The translations under genes and the position numbers were made by a program. A stretch of DNA of 64,000 nucleotides from Rhizobium sp. GN54 (lineage in GTDB: Bacteria > Pseudomonadota > Alphaproteobacteria > Rhizobiales > Rhizobiaceae), in the NCBI RefSeq assembly GCF_021026345.1, contig NZ_JAJNCZ010000007.1, positions 186,001-250,000 of the forward strand. Direction: 5' to 3'. Of this stretch, positions 47,082 to 55,701 are shown in pieces. Numbering within the stretch: position 1 is the stretch's first letter; each line of letters begins with the position of its first letter. Below the pieces are notes generated by a model. That model ran no database searches. It was not told the origin of the DNA and saw only the letters and a program-made list of their open reading frames with translations.

Positions 47082-48667
47082 GAGCTGGCCTTCTCCCTCA
47101 GCAGGACCCGGTCGAACTTGCCGTTCGGGTTGGTTGGAATGACGTCCATTTCGATGACCTCCGAAGGCACCATGTATTGCGGCAACCGTTTCCTGAAGGC
47201 CGCCAGCAGGGCGGCTGCGTCGAGCGTTTCGGCAACAGGGCTTACGACGAGGACGATGCGCTGCCCGAGTGCCGCGTCCTCCACCCCGAGCGCGACCGCA
47301 TCACGGACCAGGCCCGTGGCGTAGGCGACCTCCTCGATTTCGGTCGGACTGACGCGGTAACCGGAGGTCTTGATCATCTCGTCCTTCCGCCCGACGAAGA
47401 ACAGGAAGCCTTCCTCGTCGGCGACGACCGTATCGCCGGAGAAGACCGCGATTTCGGGGGCCCGCCAGCTCGTGTCGACGTCCGGGAGCGGCCGGAAGCG
47501 TTCGGCGGTACGCACCGGGTCGTTCCAATAACCCATGGCCACCAGCGGGCCACGATGAACGAGTTCGCCGTGTTCTCCGGCCGCGCAGCGCGAGCCGTCC
47601 GGCCTGACGACGAGGATCTCGGCGTTCGGAATGGCCTTGCCGATTGAATCCGGCCGGCGGTCTATCTCGGACGGATCGAGATAGGTCGAGCGAAAGGCCT
47701 CCGTCAGCCCGTACATCAGGTAGGGCAGCGCCTGCGGGAACAGCGCGCGCAGCCGGTCGAGCGTCGCCTTCGGCATGCGCCCGCCGGTATTGGCGAAGTA
47801 GCGCAGCCGCGCAGCCACTTCGGGCGGCCAGTTGAGCTCGGCGATCTGGATCCAGAAGGGCGGCACGCCGGTGATCCCGGTCACGCCATGCTTTTCGCAG
47901 AGCCTTATGACGTCGCCGGCCAGGAGGAAATTCATCAGGACGACATGGGCGCCGGAATTGAAGGCCGTCGTCAGCTGGCTCAGCCCGGCATCGAAGCTCA
48001 GCGGGAGCGCGGACAGGATCGTGTCGTCGGGACTGTTTCCGAGGTAGTGGCTGACGCTTTCGGCGCCGACGATCATGTTGCGGTGGGTGAGAACGACCCC
48101 CTTCGGCTTGCCGGTGCTGCCCGAGGTGTAGAGGATCGCCGCCATGTCGCAGTCGACCGTCTTCATCTCGGGTTCCGCCCCGGCCCCCGCCGAGAGCAGT
48201 TCGGCCCAGCCATGCGTCTCGCGGCCTCCAGCCTGCGTCCGGCGGTCGTCGGCATAGGCGTCGTCCACGAGGATGACGTTGCGCAGCTTCTCGTTGTCGG
48301 CGATGAATTCCTGGAGCTGGGCGAGGCGGTCGGGTGAGGTGACGAGGACGCGCACATCGCAGTTACCGAGAATGTAGGCGACCTGCTGCGGCCTGAGCAG
48401 GGGGTTGACCGGCACGGTGACGCAGCCTGCAGCCGTCGTGCCGAAGATCGCCACGACCGTCTCGATGCGCTTTTCGAGGAAGACCGCGACGCGATCGTCA
48501 CGACGCATCCCGATCGCACCGAGCGCTGCGGCGAACCTGCCGACCTGCTGCCAGAGTTCGGCATAGGTGCAGGTCGCATTCTTGTAGGTCACCGCGGGAG
48601 ATGCCGCATGGACATGGGCTGCCTGCTGCAGGAGATGGGCCAGGTTGGTCTTGATTGCCGGTCGCAT
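47078..48667 (-). CDS. AMP-forming acyl-CoA ligase, exosortase-A-associated type
   Basis: A 529-residue ANL-superfamily adenylating enzyme. Motif A3 is ILYTSGSTGKPKGVVLTHRN (about residue 178), then GMT-type YLMYGLTEAFRSTYLD, FSGDTVVADEEGFLFFVGRKDEMIKTSGYRVSPTEIEE and the final Lys in PTNPNGKFDR. The family associated with exosortase A clusters has this layout. It activates a carboxylic or amino acid with ATP, probably for loading onto the ACP encoded downstream. The ATG at 48667 has GGGAGTGGGA upstream; an in-frame TTG at 48691 is weaker. Confidence 0.9.
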   Translation of the reverse strand: MRPAIKTNLAHLLQQAAHVHAASPAVTYKNATCTYAELWQQVGRFAAALGAIGMRRDDRVAVFLEKRIETVVAIFGTTAAGCVTVPVNPLLRPQQVAYILGNCDVRVLVTSPDRLAQLQEFIADNEKLRNVILVDDAYADDRRTQAGGRETHGWAELLSAGAGAEPEMKTVDCDMAAILYTSGSTGKPKGVVLTHRNMIVGAESVSHYLGNSPDDTILSALPLSFDAGLSQLTTAFNSGAHVVLMNFLLAGDVIRLCEKHGVTGITGVPPFWIQIAELNWPPEVAARLRYFANTGGRMPKATLDRLRALFPQALPYLMYGLTEAFRSTYLDPSEIDRRPDSIGKAIPNAEILVVRPDGSRCAAGEHGELVHRGPLVAMGYWNDPVRTAERFRPLPDVDTSWRAPEIAVFSGDTVVADEEGFLFFVGRKDEMIKTSGYRVSPTEIEEVAYATGLVRDAVALGVEDAALGQRIVLVVSPVAETLDAAALLAAFRKRLPQYMVPSEVIEMDVIPTNPNGKFDRVLLREKASS

Positions 48668-48684
48668 GTATCGTCCCACTCCCA

Positions 48685-49572
48685 CTACCAAGGCACGCAG
48701 GTCAGTTCGCTATAGAGGTAGTCAACCTGGCTCGACGACACCCTGCTGCTGCGAAACATCTTGGGTCGTGGCGAGGCCAGCAGGATGGAGTATCGCGGCC
48801 GGGAGCAAACGACGCGCGTTTCGGCAAGCGTCACCAGGATGCCGTGATGGGTCAGCAGATGGCTGTAGACATGGCGGGCGACCCGCTGAAACAGATCCGG
48901 ATTGCCGACATGAAGGATCGAGGCGAACAGGCGGAGCTTTTTCCGGCTGTCCCTGCGAAACATCACATAGCAGCATTCGCCGTCCGCTATCACCGCGAGG
49001 TGATAGGCCGCAGGAGCGCCGGCATGGTCCCGGTAGATCTGCAGATCGCGGTCGTTCAGGCTCTTTTCGATCGTGGCCGGATCGGAGACGATGCGCAGGC
49101 GCTTTCCGAGCCGCAGCCATGGCCAGTTGGGGACGAACGCCGTCGCCGTATCGAGATGCTGGAAATTCAGCCGCGTGTTCAGCGGAACGACGTTGCCGCT
49201 CGGCGACAGGTCGGTGAAGGTGTAGCCGTCCTGGGCAAGCATGGCCCTGAGCAGCCTGAGACCGTGTGAGCGGTACGGCTCCAGCACGCACCAGGCGGAA
49301 AGATTGCAGAAATTTTCCATCCGATCGTCGACGCGTCGCCGGGAATAGAACGCGACATAGGCGCCGAGCACGCGCACGCCGTCCACCAGCATGAAACCAT
49401 GATTGGGCGATGCCGATTGCCACGTCGGGCGGATGGCCGCAGCCCATGCCGACGGCGACAGCCGGCTGTTCAGTTCGGCATGAAGAAACGCGGCAACGCG
49501 TTCCACGTCACCGGGTGTGATCGGGCATATCTCGATGTTTTCGGCGACCGATCTGAACTCAGAGTGTGACAC
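48685..49572 (-). CDS. GNAT-like acyltransferase, unknown specificity
   Basis: A protein of about 295 residues. It has a GNAT-like pattern: EICPITPGDVERVAAFLHAEL at the start, GVRVLGAYVAFYS, and the acyl-CoA/ACP binding helix around ENFCNLSAWCVLEPYRSHGLRLLRAML. A second region rich in aromatic and Arg residues follows. The GTG at 49572 (with AAGGA upstream) is preferred over the TTG at 49593. First gene of the operon with ligase, decarboxylase and ACP. It would suit the transferase that moves the carrier-bound group to an amine. I cannot name the family with certainty. Confidence 0.6.
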   Translation of the reverse strand: MSHSEFRSVAENIEICPITPGDVERVAAFLHAELNSRLSPSAWAAAIRPTWQSASPNHGFMLVDGVRVLGAYVAFYSRRRVDDRMENFCNLSAWCVLEPYRSHGLRLLRAMLAQDGYTFTDLSPSGNVVPLNTRLNFQHLDTATAFVPNWPWLRLGKRLRIVSDPATIEKSLNDRDLQIYRDHAGAPAAYHLAVIADGECCYVMFRRDSRKKLRLFASILHVGNPDLFQRVARHVYSHLLTHHGILVTLAETRVVCSRPRYSILLASPRPKMFRSSRVSSSQVDYLYSELTCVPW

Positions 49573-49853
49573 TGTCCGCCAATTCCTTCGCAATCTTCCC
49601 CAACCGGTCGCCTGCGCTTAGTCCAGACATTTATAGCCACCTGCCGAACCGAAGGTAGTTCGACAAAAGGTCAGGTCCCTATCCCCATTGCCGACTGGAG
49701 CGTTACGGTTTGCTGGTCGTATGGTCGATCTCGCCGTCTTTGCGGATACGAACGGGAGGCTACGATATTCATGAGGCATCACGTCCCGATCCCGGTCGAA
49801 AGTCCGCATGCGCGGACTGCCTGGCAATGTCCTGTTCTGCCGGAGACCGGTCG

Positions 49854-50756
49854 ATGATCAGCGTCATCGTCCCGCATCTCGACCAGGCGGAGGCGTTGCG
49901 TTCGTGCCTCGCCTCGTTGCGCGCCCAGACCGGTCTCCGCCAGGAGGCCGAAATCATCGTTGTCGACAACGGATCCAGGGTGCTCCCCGTCGAGATCTGC
50001 TCCGCCTTCCCCCGCGTCACCCTGCTGTCGCAGCCGGTGCCGGGGCCGGGGCCGGCGCGCAATCTCGGCGTCGCGAGCGCGAAGGGCGACATCCTCGCCT
50101 TCATCGACGCAGACTGCATCGCCGGAAGCGGCTGGCTTGCCGAGATCGAGCGCTGCCTTTCGGCCCATGCGGATTTCGCGATCCTGGGCGGCGACGTGCG
50201 GATCGCCTGTGCCGACCCGAACAGGCTGACGCTTCTGGAAGCCTATGAGAGCGTTTTCGCCTATCGGATGAAGGAATATATCGCCAAGCAGGGCTTTACC
50301 GGCACCGGCAATCTGGCGGTGCGTGCGGAGGTTTTTGCAGCCGTCGGCCCGTTCGGCGGCATCGAGATCGCCGAGGATCGCGACTGGGGGCAGCGCGCCC
50401 TGCGGCTCGGCTACCGGACCCACTATCTCCCCGACATGATCGTCTATCATCCGGCGCGCAAGACGTTTGCCGAGCTCGCCAAGAAGTGGGAGCGGCATAC
50501 GGCGCACGATTTCGTGCGGATCCAGTCGCAGCGCGGATGGCGGCTGCGATGGATCCTGCGCAGCCTGGCCATCGCGGCCTCACCCGTCGCCGAGCTCCTC
50601 AGGATCGGCCGGACCGACCGGCTGAAGGGCTTGCGCTCGCGCGCCCTCGCCTTCATCGGCGTCGTGTTCGTCCGCTGCTACAGGTTCTGGATCATGCTGG
50701 CGCTGGCCTTCGGCGCCAACGCCCCGGCATGGAGCGCCCGCTGGAACCGGGCATAG
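49854..50756 (+). CDS. Glycosyltransferase family 2
   Basis: A 300-residue GT2 enzyme. MISVIVPHLDQAEALRSCLAS starts the fold, with IIVVDNGS, the metal-binding DADCIAGSGW, and the downstream GTGNLAVRAEVFAAVGPF and EDRDWGQRAL motifs. The C-terminal 50 residues contain a hydrophobic helix (AFIGVVFVRCYRFWIMLALAF), so it may be membrane-associated. The ATG at 49854 has CGGAGA upstream. It is divergent from the GNAT-like operon; the 281-base gap between should hold both promoters. Donor and acceptor are unknown. Confidence 0.87.
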   Translation: MISVIVPHLDQAEALRSCLASLRAQTGLRQEAEIIVVDNGSRVLPVEICSAFPRVTLLSQPVPGPGPARNLGVASAKGDILAFIDADCIAGSGWLAEIERCLSAHADFAILGGDVRIACADPNRLTLLEAYESVFAYRMKEYIAKQGFTGTGNLAVRAEVFAAVGPFGGIEIAEDRDWGQRALRLGYRTHYLPDMIVYHPARKTFAELAKKWERHTAHDFVRIQSQRGWRLRWILRSLAIAASPVAELLRIGRTDRLKGLRSRALAFIGVVFVRCYRFWIMLALAFGANAPAWSARWNRA

Positions 50757-50807
50757 AGCACAAGCCGGTCATGCTCCTGCACGACGGCGGAGCCGATATT
50801 CCATGGC

Positions 50808-50834
50808 CGCCTCACGCTCCGGAAGCGTGAGGCG
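50808..50834. terminator. 11-bp stem-loop between convergent genes
   Basis: Arms CGCCTCACGCT and AGCGTGAGGCG with a 5-base loop lie between the glycosyltransferase stop and the dihydroxyacetone-kinase stop. The plus strand continues with AACTCTTTCC. Likely bidirectional. Confidence 0.65.
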
Positions 50835-50877
50835 AACTCTTTCCCCAACCCTGGCGCGGAAGCCTTGCCCGGTCGCG

Positions 50878-52581
50878 TCAGCCGAGCGTCGCCGCCACGC
50901 GGCCGGCGATCATCGACAGGGAGACGGCGCCGGCATCGGGATGACCGATGCTCCTTTCGGCGAGGGGGCGGGCACGCCCGAGCTTCGGCGTCAGCTGTGC
51001 GGTCGCATCGGCCGCAGCCTTCGAGGCGGCAGCCGCATCGGCCCAGGCGGCCGGCAGCGCCTTGCCGGCGGCAAAGCTCTTCTCCAACGTTTCGACGAAG
51101 GGCACGAGCGCATCGACCAGCGTCTTGTCGCCGACCTTGGCGCCGCCGAGACTGGAGACACTGTCCAGCGCCAGGCGTGCGCCCTTGACGACGGCGGCGC
51201 CTTCGGCCTCCGTCTCGTCGTTGAGCGCACTGCTCCACGACCGCAGCAGCAGGCCCCAGATCGCGCCGGAGGTGCCACCGGCACGGTCGGCCCAGGCGTC
51301 ACCCGCGGCAGCGAGCACGCTCGCCGTTCCGGCGCCGACAGTGCTGGCCGCCTTCGCCGCGTCGAGTGCGGCGGCCGCGCCGCGGGCCATGCCCTGGCCA
51401 TGGTCGCCGTCGCCGGCGCGCGCGTCGATGAGGCCGAGTTCCTCCTCGGCATCGTGCAGCAGGGCCGAAATCTCGCCGAAGATGCGGGCGATGCAGGCAC
51501 CGCCGCGCTTGCCCTCTTCGGTCGCGGCCGGATACTGCGCCGGGCCGTCCTCGTCAGCGAGGACATCGGTGGCGGGCACGGTTGCGATCGCCTCGCCACG
51601 GCGCAGGACCGGCGTGTCGCACGTCGCCGTCCAGTAGGTCTCGAGTTCATTGTCGAGCCACAGCAGCGTCAGCGAGCAGCCCTGCATGTCGAGGCTGGTC
51701 ACGTATTCGCCGGCCTCCGGCGCCACGACCTCGAGCCCCGCCTCCTTCAGCCGCGCTGCGACCGCCGTCCAGAGCACGAACAACTCTTCATACTTCGTCG
51801 AACCGAGACCGTTCAGGACAGCGCCGACCCTGACCGTGCCCGCGGGGCGCTCGGCCAGCAGCTTGTCGGTCAGGAGCTTGGCAAGATCGCTCGCCGGGAC
51901 GATCGCCTCCTCGCGAATGCCCGGTTCGCCATGGATGCCGAGGCCCAGTGCCATCTGGCCTTCCGGCACGGTGAACAAGGGATGGCCGGCACCCGGCAGA
52001 GTGCAGCCGTCGAAGGCGACGCCGAAAGAGACGGTGCGATCGTTGGCATGGCGCGTGATGCGTTCGACCTCGTCCAGCGAGAGCCCCGCTTCCGCGGCCG
52101 CACCGGCGATCTTGAAGACCACGAGGTCGCCGGCGATGCCGCGCCGCTTGGCCGGCGTCTCCGCCGATGCGCTGGCAACGTCGTCCGTCACCGGAACGAT
52201 GCGGACATCGATGCCTTCGGCGCGCAGGCGCTCGGCGGCGACGCCGAAGTTCAGCACGTCGCCGGCATAGTTTCCGAAACCGAGCAGGATACCGCCGCCA
52301 CGATGGGCCTTGCGGCAGACACGCGCGACCGCCGCAGTCGACGGCGAGGCGAAGACGTCCCCGGCGACCGCCGCATCGGCGAGACCCGGGCCGACATAGC
52401 CGGCAAAGGCCGGATAGTGACCGGAGCCGCCGCCGACGACGACGGCGACCTTGCCCTCCGGCACGGCCGTCGCGCGGACCACCCCGCCCTTCACCGGGCG
52501 AACGAAGCGGCTGTAGAGGGCCGCGAAACCGGCCAGCGCCGTCGTTGCAAACTCTTCCGGGGCGTCGAAAATCGTCGTCAT
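50878..52581 (-). CDS. Fused DhaK-DhaL dihydroxyacetone/erythrulose-type kinase
   Basis: A 567-residue ATP-dependent kinase. DhaK domain about residues 1-330 has GGGSGHYPAFAGYVG, the substrate-His region GVAFDGCTLPGAGHP and LFTVPEGQMALGLGIHGEPG. DhaL domain about 365-567 has the ATP/Mg motif IDARAGDGDHGQGMARGA and GGTSGAIWG. The ATP-dependent fused form phosphorylates dihydroxyacetone, glyceraldehyde or, in related pathways, L- or D-erythrulose. Last gene of the sugar-acid operon, 14 bases after the TIM-barrel gene, so erythrulose or dihydroxyacetone from that pathway is a reasonable substrate. Confidence 0.9.
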   Translation of the reverse strand: MTTIFDAPEEFATTALAGFAALYSRFVRPVKGGVVRATAVPEGKVAVVVGGGSGHYPAFAGYVGPGLADAAVAGDVFASPSTAAVARVCRKAHRGGGILLGFGNYAGDVLNFGVAAERLRAEGIDVRIVPVTDDVASASAETPAKRRGIAGDLVVFKIAGAAAEAGLSLDEVERITRHANDRTVSFGVAFDGCTLPGAGHPLFTVPEGQMALGLGIHGEPGIREEAIVPASDLAKLLTDKLLAERPAGTVRVGAVLNGLGSTKYEELFVLWTAVAARLKEAGLEVVAPEAGEYVTSLDMQGCSLTLLWLDNELETYWTATCDTPVLRRGEAIATVPATDVLADEDGPAQYPAATEEGKRGGACIARIFGEISALLHDAEEELGLIDARAGDGDHGQGMARGAAAALDAAKAASTVGAGTASVLAAAGDAWADRAGGTSGAIWGLLLRSWSSALNDETEAEGAAVVKGARLALDSVSSLGGAKVGDKTLVDALVPFVETLEKSFAAGKALPAAWADAAAASKAAADATAQLTPKLGRARPLAERSIGHPDAGAVSLSMIAGRVAATLG

Positions 52582-52595
52582 GGGCGAAATCCTCG

Positions 52596-53531
52596 TCAGC
52601 GCGGCAGGATGCGCCGCAGATAATCACGATTGGTGGCTGCGACCGACAGACCGTCGCCGCCGTAATGTTCGCACAGGAAGGGGCTGGCATAGCCATGCGC
52701 CAGCGCCATGCGGATGGCGGCGCGATAGTTGATGATGCCCGATTCCAGCGGCGCGGGGTGGGTCATGATTGCACCGGACGCCGGATCTTCCATGCGGGTA
52801 TAGTTCTTGACGTGCCAGAACTTCGCATAGGGCGCAACCTTCGCCATCATCTGCTGCCAATGCTCGACCGGTCGGTGCAGGCGAATGAGATTGCCGAGAT
52901 CGGCGTTGATGCCGACATTGTCGAGCCCGACTTCCTCGACGAACCGGACCGAGCTGTCGGCTGTGCCGAGATAGGTGTCCTCGTACATCTCGAGCGAAAC
53001 CTCGATGCCAAGCTCCTCGGCATGACGGCCGAGTTCGCGGATGCGGGAGACGGCCTTCTGCCAGATCGCCGGATCGTCCGGGTTCCTCGCGCCGTCGACG
53101 GTCCAGAACCACAACACCTGCTTTTGCGCCTCGGTCAGCGGCTCGAACAGGCCGAAGGAGACGGCGCTGGCGCCGATCGCGCTCGCGGTATCGATGACGC
53201 GATGACCGTAGGCCAGATACTCATCGCCGTGCACCGCGTCGATCACGCTGCGCCTGGACGTGGAGATCGCGGGGACCGAAAGCCCGAGCGATCGCGTCAG
53301 GGCCATGAAGCTCTCCAGCCGCGACGGCGACAGGTCGGCGAGCCGCAGCCAGCTGTCGGTCGGGTCGAGCTCGGTGAAGCCGGCCTCGACGATGTCGGCC
53401 AGCGTTGCGGCCCACTCCTCGACGGACTGGTCCTGAACCGAGCGGCCGTCCGGCAACAGGTTCGGATACTGGATCATGGCGGCCGCGATCGGCCAGGTCT
53501 CGTTGTTCCACTTTCGCGGCGTCGCGTTCAT
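52596..53531 (-). CDS. TIM-barrel sugar isomerase/decarboxylase (AP_endonuc_2 family)
   Basis: A 311-residue xylose-isomerase-like TIM-barrel protein. Metal ligands are likely Glu in EVSLEMYEDTYLG, Asp in VGINADLGN, His in FWHVKNYTRM and Glu in FLCEHYGGDG. The family includes sugar isomerases, epimerases and 3-oxo-isoapionate decarboxylase, which yields L-erythrulose. The last option would fit the kinase downstream and the carboxylate transporter upstream. The start at 53531 begins MNATPRKWNNETWPIA, with GGAGG upstream. Substrate not proven. Confidence 0.75.
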   Translation of the reverse strand: MNATPRKWNNETWPIAAAMIQYPNLLPDGRSVQDQSVEEWAATLADIVEAGFTELDPTDSWLRLADLSPSRLESFMALTRSLGLSVPAISTSRRSVIDAVHGDEYLAYGHRVIDTASAIGASAVSFGLFEPLTEAQKQVLWFWTVDGARNPDDPAIWQKAVSRIRELGRHAEELGIEVSLEMYEDTYLGTADSSVRFVEEVGLDNVGINADLGNLIRLHRPVEHWQQMMAKVAPYAKFWHVKNYTRMEDPASGAIMTHPAPLESGIINYRAAIRMALAHGYASPFLCEHYGGDGLSVAATNRDYLRRILPR

Positions 53532-53571
53532 CGCAACCTCCCTCGTTTCCACAGGATCGGCAGGCGGGCCG

Positions 53572-55110
53572 TCAGACGGCCGGTTTGCCGTCGTGATCGA
53601 TCCCGGCCGGGTCATTCGGGCGACGGCGCGCCAGGCCGAGCAGCCAGAAGGCGAGCGGCGACAGCAGCAGCGACAGTCCGATCAGCATCAGGACGCTCAC
53701 CAGGCCATTCGACCAGAAGATCGACAGGTTGCCGCCGGACATCAGCATGGACTGGCGGAAGGCATCCTCGGCCTTGTCGCCCAGCACCATCGCAAGGACG
53801 AGCGGCGCCAGCGGATAGTCGAGCTTCTTGAAGACGTAGCCCAGCATGCCGAAGGCAAGCACCAGCCACATGTCGGAAATCGAATTGCCCACCTGGTATG
53901 CACCCGAAAGGATGACGGCGACGATGACCGGGCCGATGATCGAGAACGGAATCCGGAGGATCGAGGCATAGAGCGGCACGGTGGCAATGACGAGGACCAC
54001 GGCGACGATGTTGCCGAGATACATGGAGGCGATCAGGCCCCAGACGAAATCCGGCCGGTCGGTGAAGAGGGTCGGGCCGGGGGTGAGGCCCCAGATCATC
54101 AGCCCGCCCATCATCACGGCGGCCGTGGCCGAGCCCGGAACGCCCAGCGCCAGCATCGGCAGCAGCGCGGAGGTGCCGGCGGAGTGATCGGCCGTCTCCG
54201 GCGCCACGATGCCGCGCGGATCACCCTTGCCGAACTGCGACTTGTCGCGTGCCGAACGGCGGGCGACGCCGTAGCTCATGAAGGAGGCCGCCGTGGGACC
54301 GGCCGGGGTGATGCCCATCCAGATGCCGATCAGCGTAGAGCGCGCGATGGTGAACCAGTGGCGCGGCATCTCGATCAGCGTGCGGCCGATTTCGACGAGG
54401 CGGACGCGCGCCTTGATGCCCTCGAAGCGCAGCCCCTCCTCGGTGGTCAGGAGCAGCTCGCCGATCCCGAACAGGCCCATGACGGCGATCAGGAACGAGA
54501 CGCCCTTGATCAGTTCGGGGATGTCGAAGGTCAGGCGCAGGTTGCCGGAGATCGTGTCCATGCCGACCGAGGCGAGCGCAAAGCCCATCATCATCGACAC
54601 CAGGGTCTTGAAGGGCGACTGGGCGCCCATCGAGATGAAGCTGGCGAAGGCAAGGAAATAGACGGCGAAGTATTCCGGCGAGGAGAAACGCAGCGCGAAA
54701 TTCGCCACCCAGCCGGACATGAGCGTGATCATGACGACGCCGGCAAGCGCGCCGAGGCCCGCGGAGACGAAGGCAAGCGTCAGCGCGCGGCTCGCCTCGC
54801 CCTTCTTGGCCATGGGATAACCGTCGAAGGTCGTCGCCACCGAGGAGGGTTCGCCGGGAATGTTGAAGATGATCGACGTGGTCGAGCCGCCGAAGAGCGC
54901 GCCCCAGTACATGCAGGACAGCAGGATGATCGCCGAGATCGGATCCATCGAGAAGGTCAGCGGGAGAAGCAGCGACACGCCGTTGGGCGCGCCGAGGCCG
55001 GGCAGCACGCCCACCAGGATGCCGAGCGTGACGCCCAGCATCATCAGGAGAATGTGGTTCCAGCTCAGGACGTGGGCGAACCCGTCCATCAGCAATCCGA
55101 TGTTTTCCAT
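53572..55110 (-). CDS. tctA: Tripartite tricarboxylate transporter large permease
   Basis: A 512-residue inner-membrane protein with about 11-12 helices and the TctA signature (GVLPGLGAPNGVSLLLPLTF near residue 35, GALFGGSTTSIIFNIPGEPSSVATTFDGYPMAKKG, GMDTISGNLRLTFDIPEL). It takes up a carboxylate delivered by TctC, driven by ion gradient. The gene is 31 bases after tctB and 40 bases before the TIM-barrel gene. The carboxylate is likely a sugar acid given the enzymes in the operon. Confidence 0.95.
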   Translation of the reverse strand: MENIGLLMDGFAHVLSWNHILLMMLGVTLGILVGVLPGLGAPNGVSLLLPLTFSMDPISAIILLSCMYWGALFGGSTTSIIFNIPGEPSSVATTFDGYPMAKKGEASRALTLAFVSAGLGALAGVVMITLMSGWVANFALRFSSPEYFAVYFLAFASFISMGAQSPFKTLVSMMMGFALASVGMDTISGNLRLTFDIPELIKGVSFLIAVMGLFGIGELLLTTEEGLRFEGIKARVRLVEIGRTLIEMPRHWFTIARSTLIGIWMGITPAGPTAASFMSYGVARRSARDKSQFGKGDPRGIVAPETADHSAGTSALLPMLALGVPGSATAAVMMGGLMIWGLTPGPTLFTDRPDFVWGLIASMYLGNIVAVVLVIATVPLYASILRIPFSIIGPVIVAVILSGAYQVGNSISDMWLVLAFGMLGYVFKKLDYPLAPLVLAMVLGDKAEDAFRQSMLMSGGNLSIFWSNGLVSVLMLIGLSLLLSPLAFWLLGLARRRPNDPAGIDHDGKPAV

Positions 55111-55141
55111 GTCTTTCCTCCAAAGACAGCCGGCGCGGGGA

Positions 55142-55642
55142 TCAGTAGATCCCGAACCACGCCTCGACCGGCCCCTTCAGCAGAGGAACCTTGAAGCCGA
55201 TTTCGAAAATGACGAAGAAGAAGAGCGAGACGGCGATGCCCACCGGCAGGCCGATCCACCATTTGTAGCGGCCCTGGAAGATCATCGTGCCGGCGATGTA
55301 GAGCGCCGTGCCGACGTAGAGGCCGAGGAAGGTCGAGACGGCCGCGAAGGCGACCAGCGGCAGGAAGAAGCCGAGAACCGCCCTGAAGCGCGCGGCGTCG
55401 ACGAAGATTTCGCCGCTGCCGCGATGCTTGATGAACGCGGACACCAGGTTGGCCAGGCTTCCGAAGGCGATCAGCAGGCCGATATAGAAGGGGAAATAGC
55501 CCGCATCCGGACCCATCTCGGTCCAGCCGGCGCCGGCCTCGATGGAGCCGTAGCACACGGCAACGCCGAAGGCGCCGGTCAGGAGGGCGACGCCTGCCTC
55601 CATGACGAAGCGCGGCAGTCCCTTTTCACCATGTTCTTGCAT
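55142..55642 (-). CDS. tctB: Tripartite tricarboxylate transporter small permease
   Basis: A 166-residue protein with four predicted membrane helices, the TctB family size and topology: helix about 16-33, GPDAGYFPFYIGLLIAFGSLANL, FFLPLVAFAAVSTFLGLYVG and the last pair near 125-160. Start 55642 gives MQEHGEKGLPRFVME. It is preceded by a hairpin (55663-55686) that separates it from tctC. It joins TctA to form the transporter. Confidence 0.88.
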   Translation of the reverse strand: MQEHGEKGLPRFVMEAGVALLTGAFGVAVCYGSIEAGAGWTEMGPDAGYFPFYIGLLIAFGSLANLVSAFIKHRGSGEIFVDAARFRAVLGFFLPLVAFAAVSTFLGLYVGTALYIAGTMIFQGRYKWWIGLPVGIAVSLFFFVIFEIGFKVPLLKGPVEAWFGIY

Positions 55643-55662
55643 ATTGAGCCTTTCGAACGGGT

Positions 55663-55686
55663 TGCGGACGCCCGAAGGCGTCCGCA
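55663..55686 (-). other. UUCG-capped stem-loop between tctC and tctB
   Basis: On the minus strand a 10-bp stem TGCGGACGCC, loop TTCG and its complement form a C(UUCG)G hairpin, 15 bases past the tctC stop. No U-run follows. This is expected of an mRNA 3'-end stabiliser that lifts binding-protein expression above that of the permeases. Confidence 0.75.
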
Positions 55687-55701
55687 CTGACCTTGGGAGG
55701 A

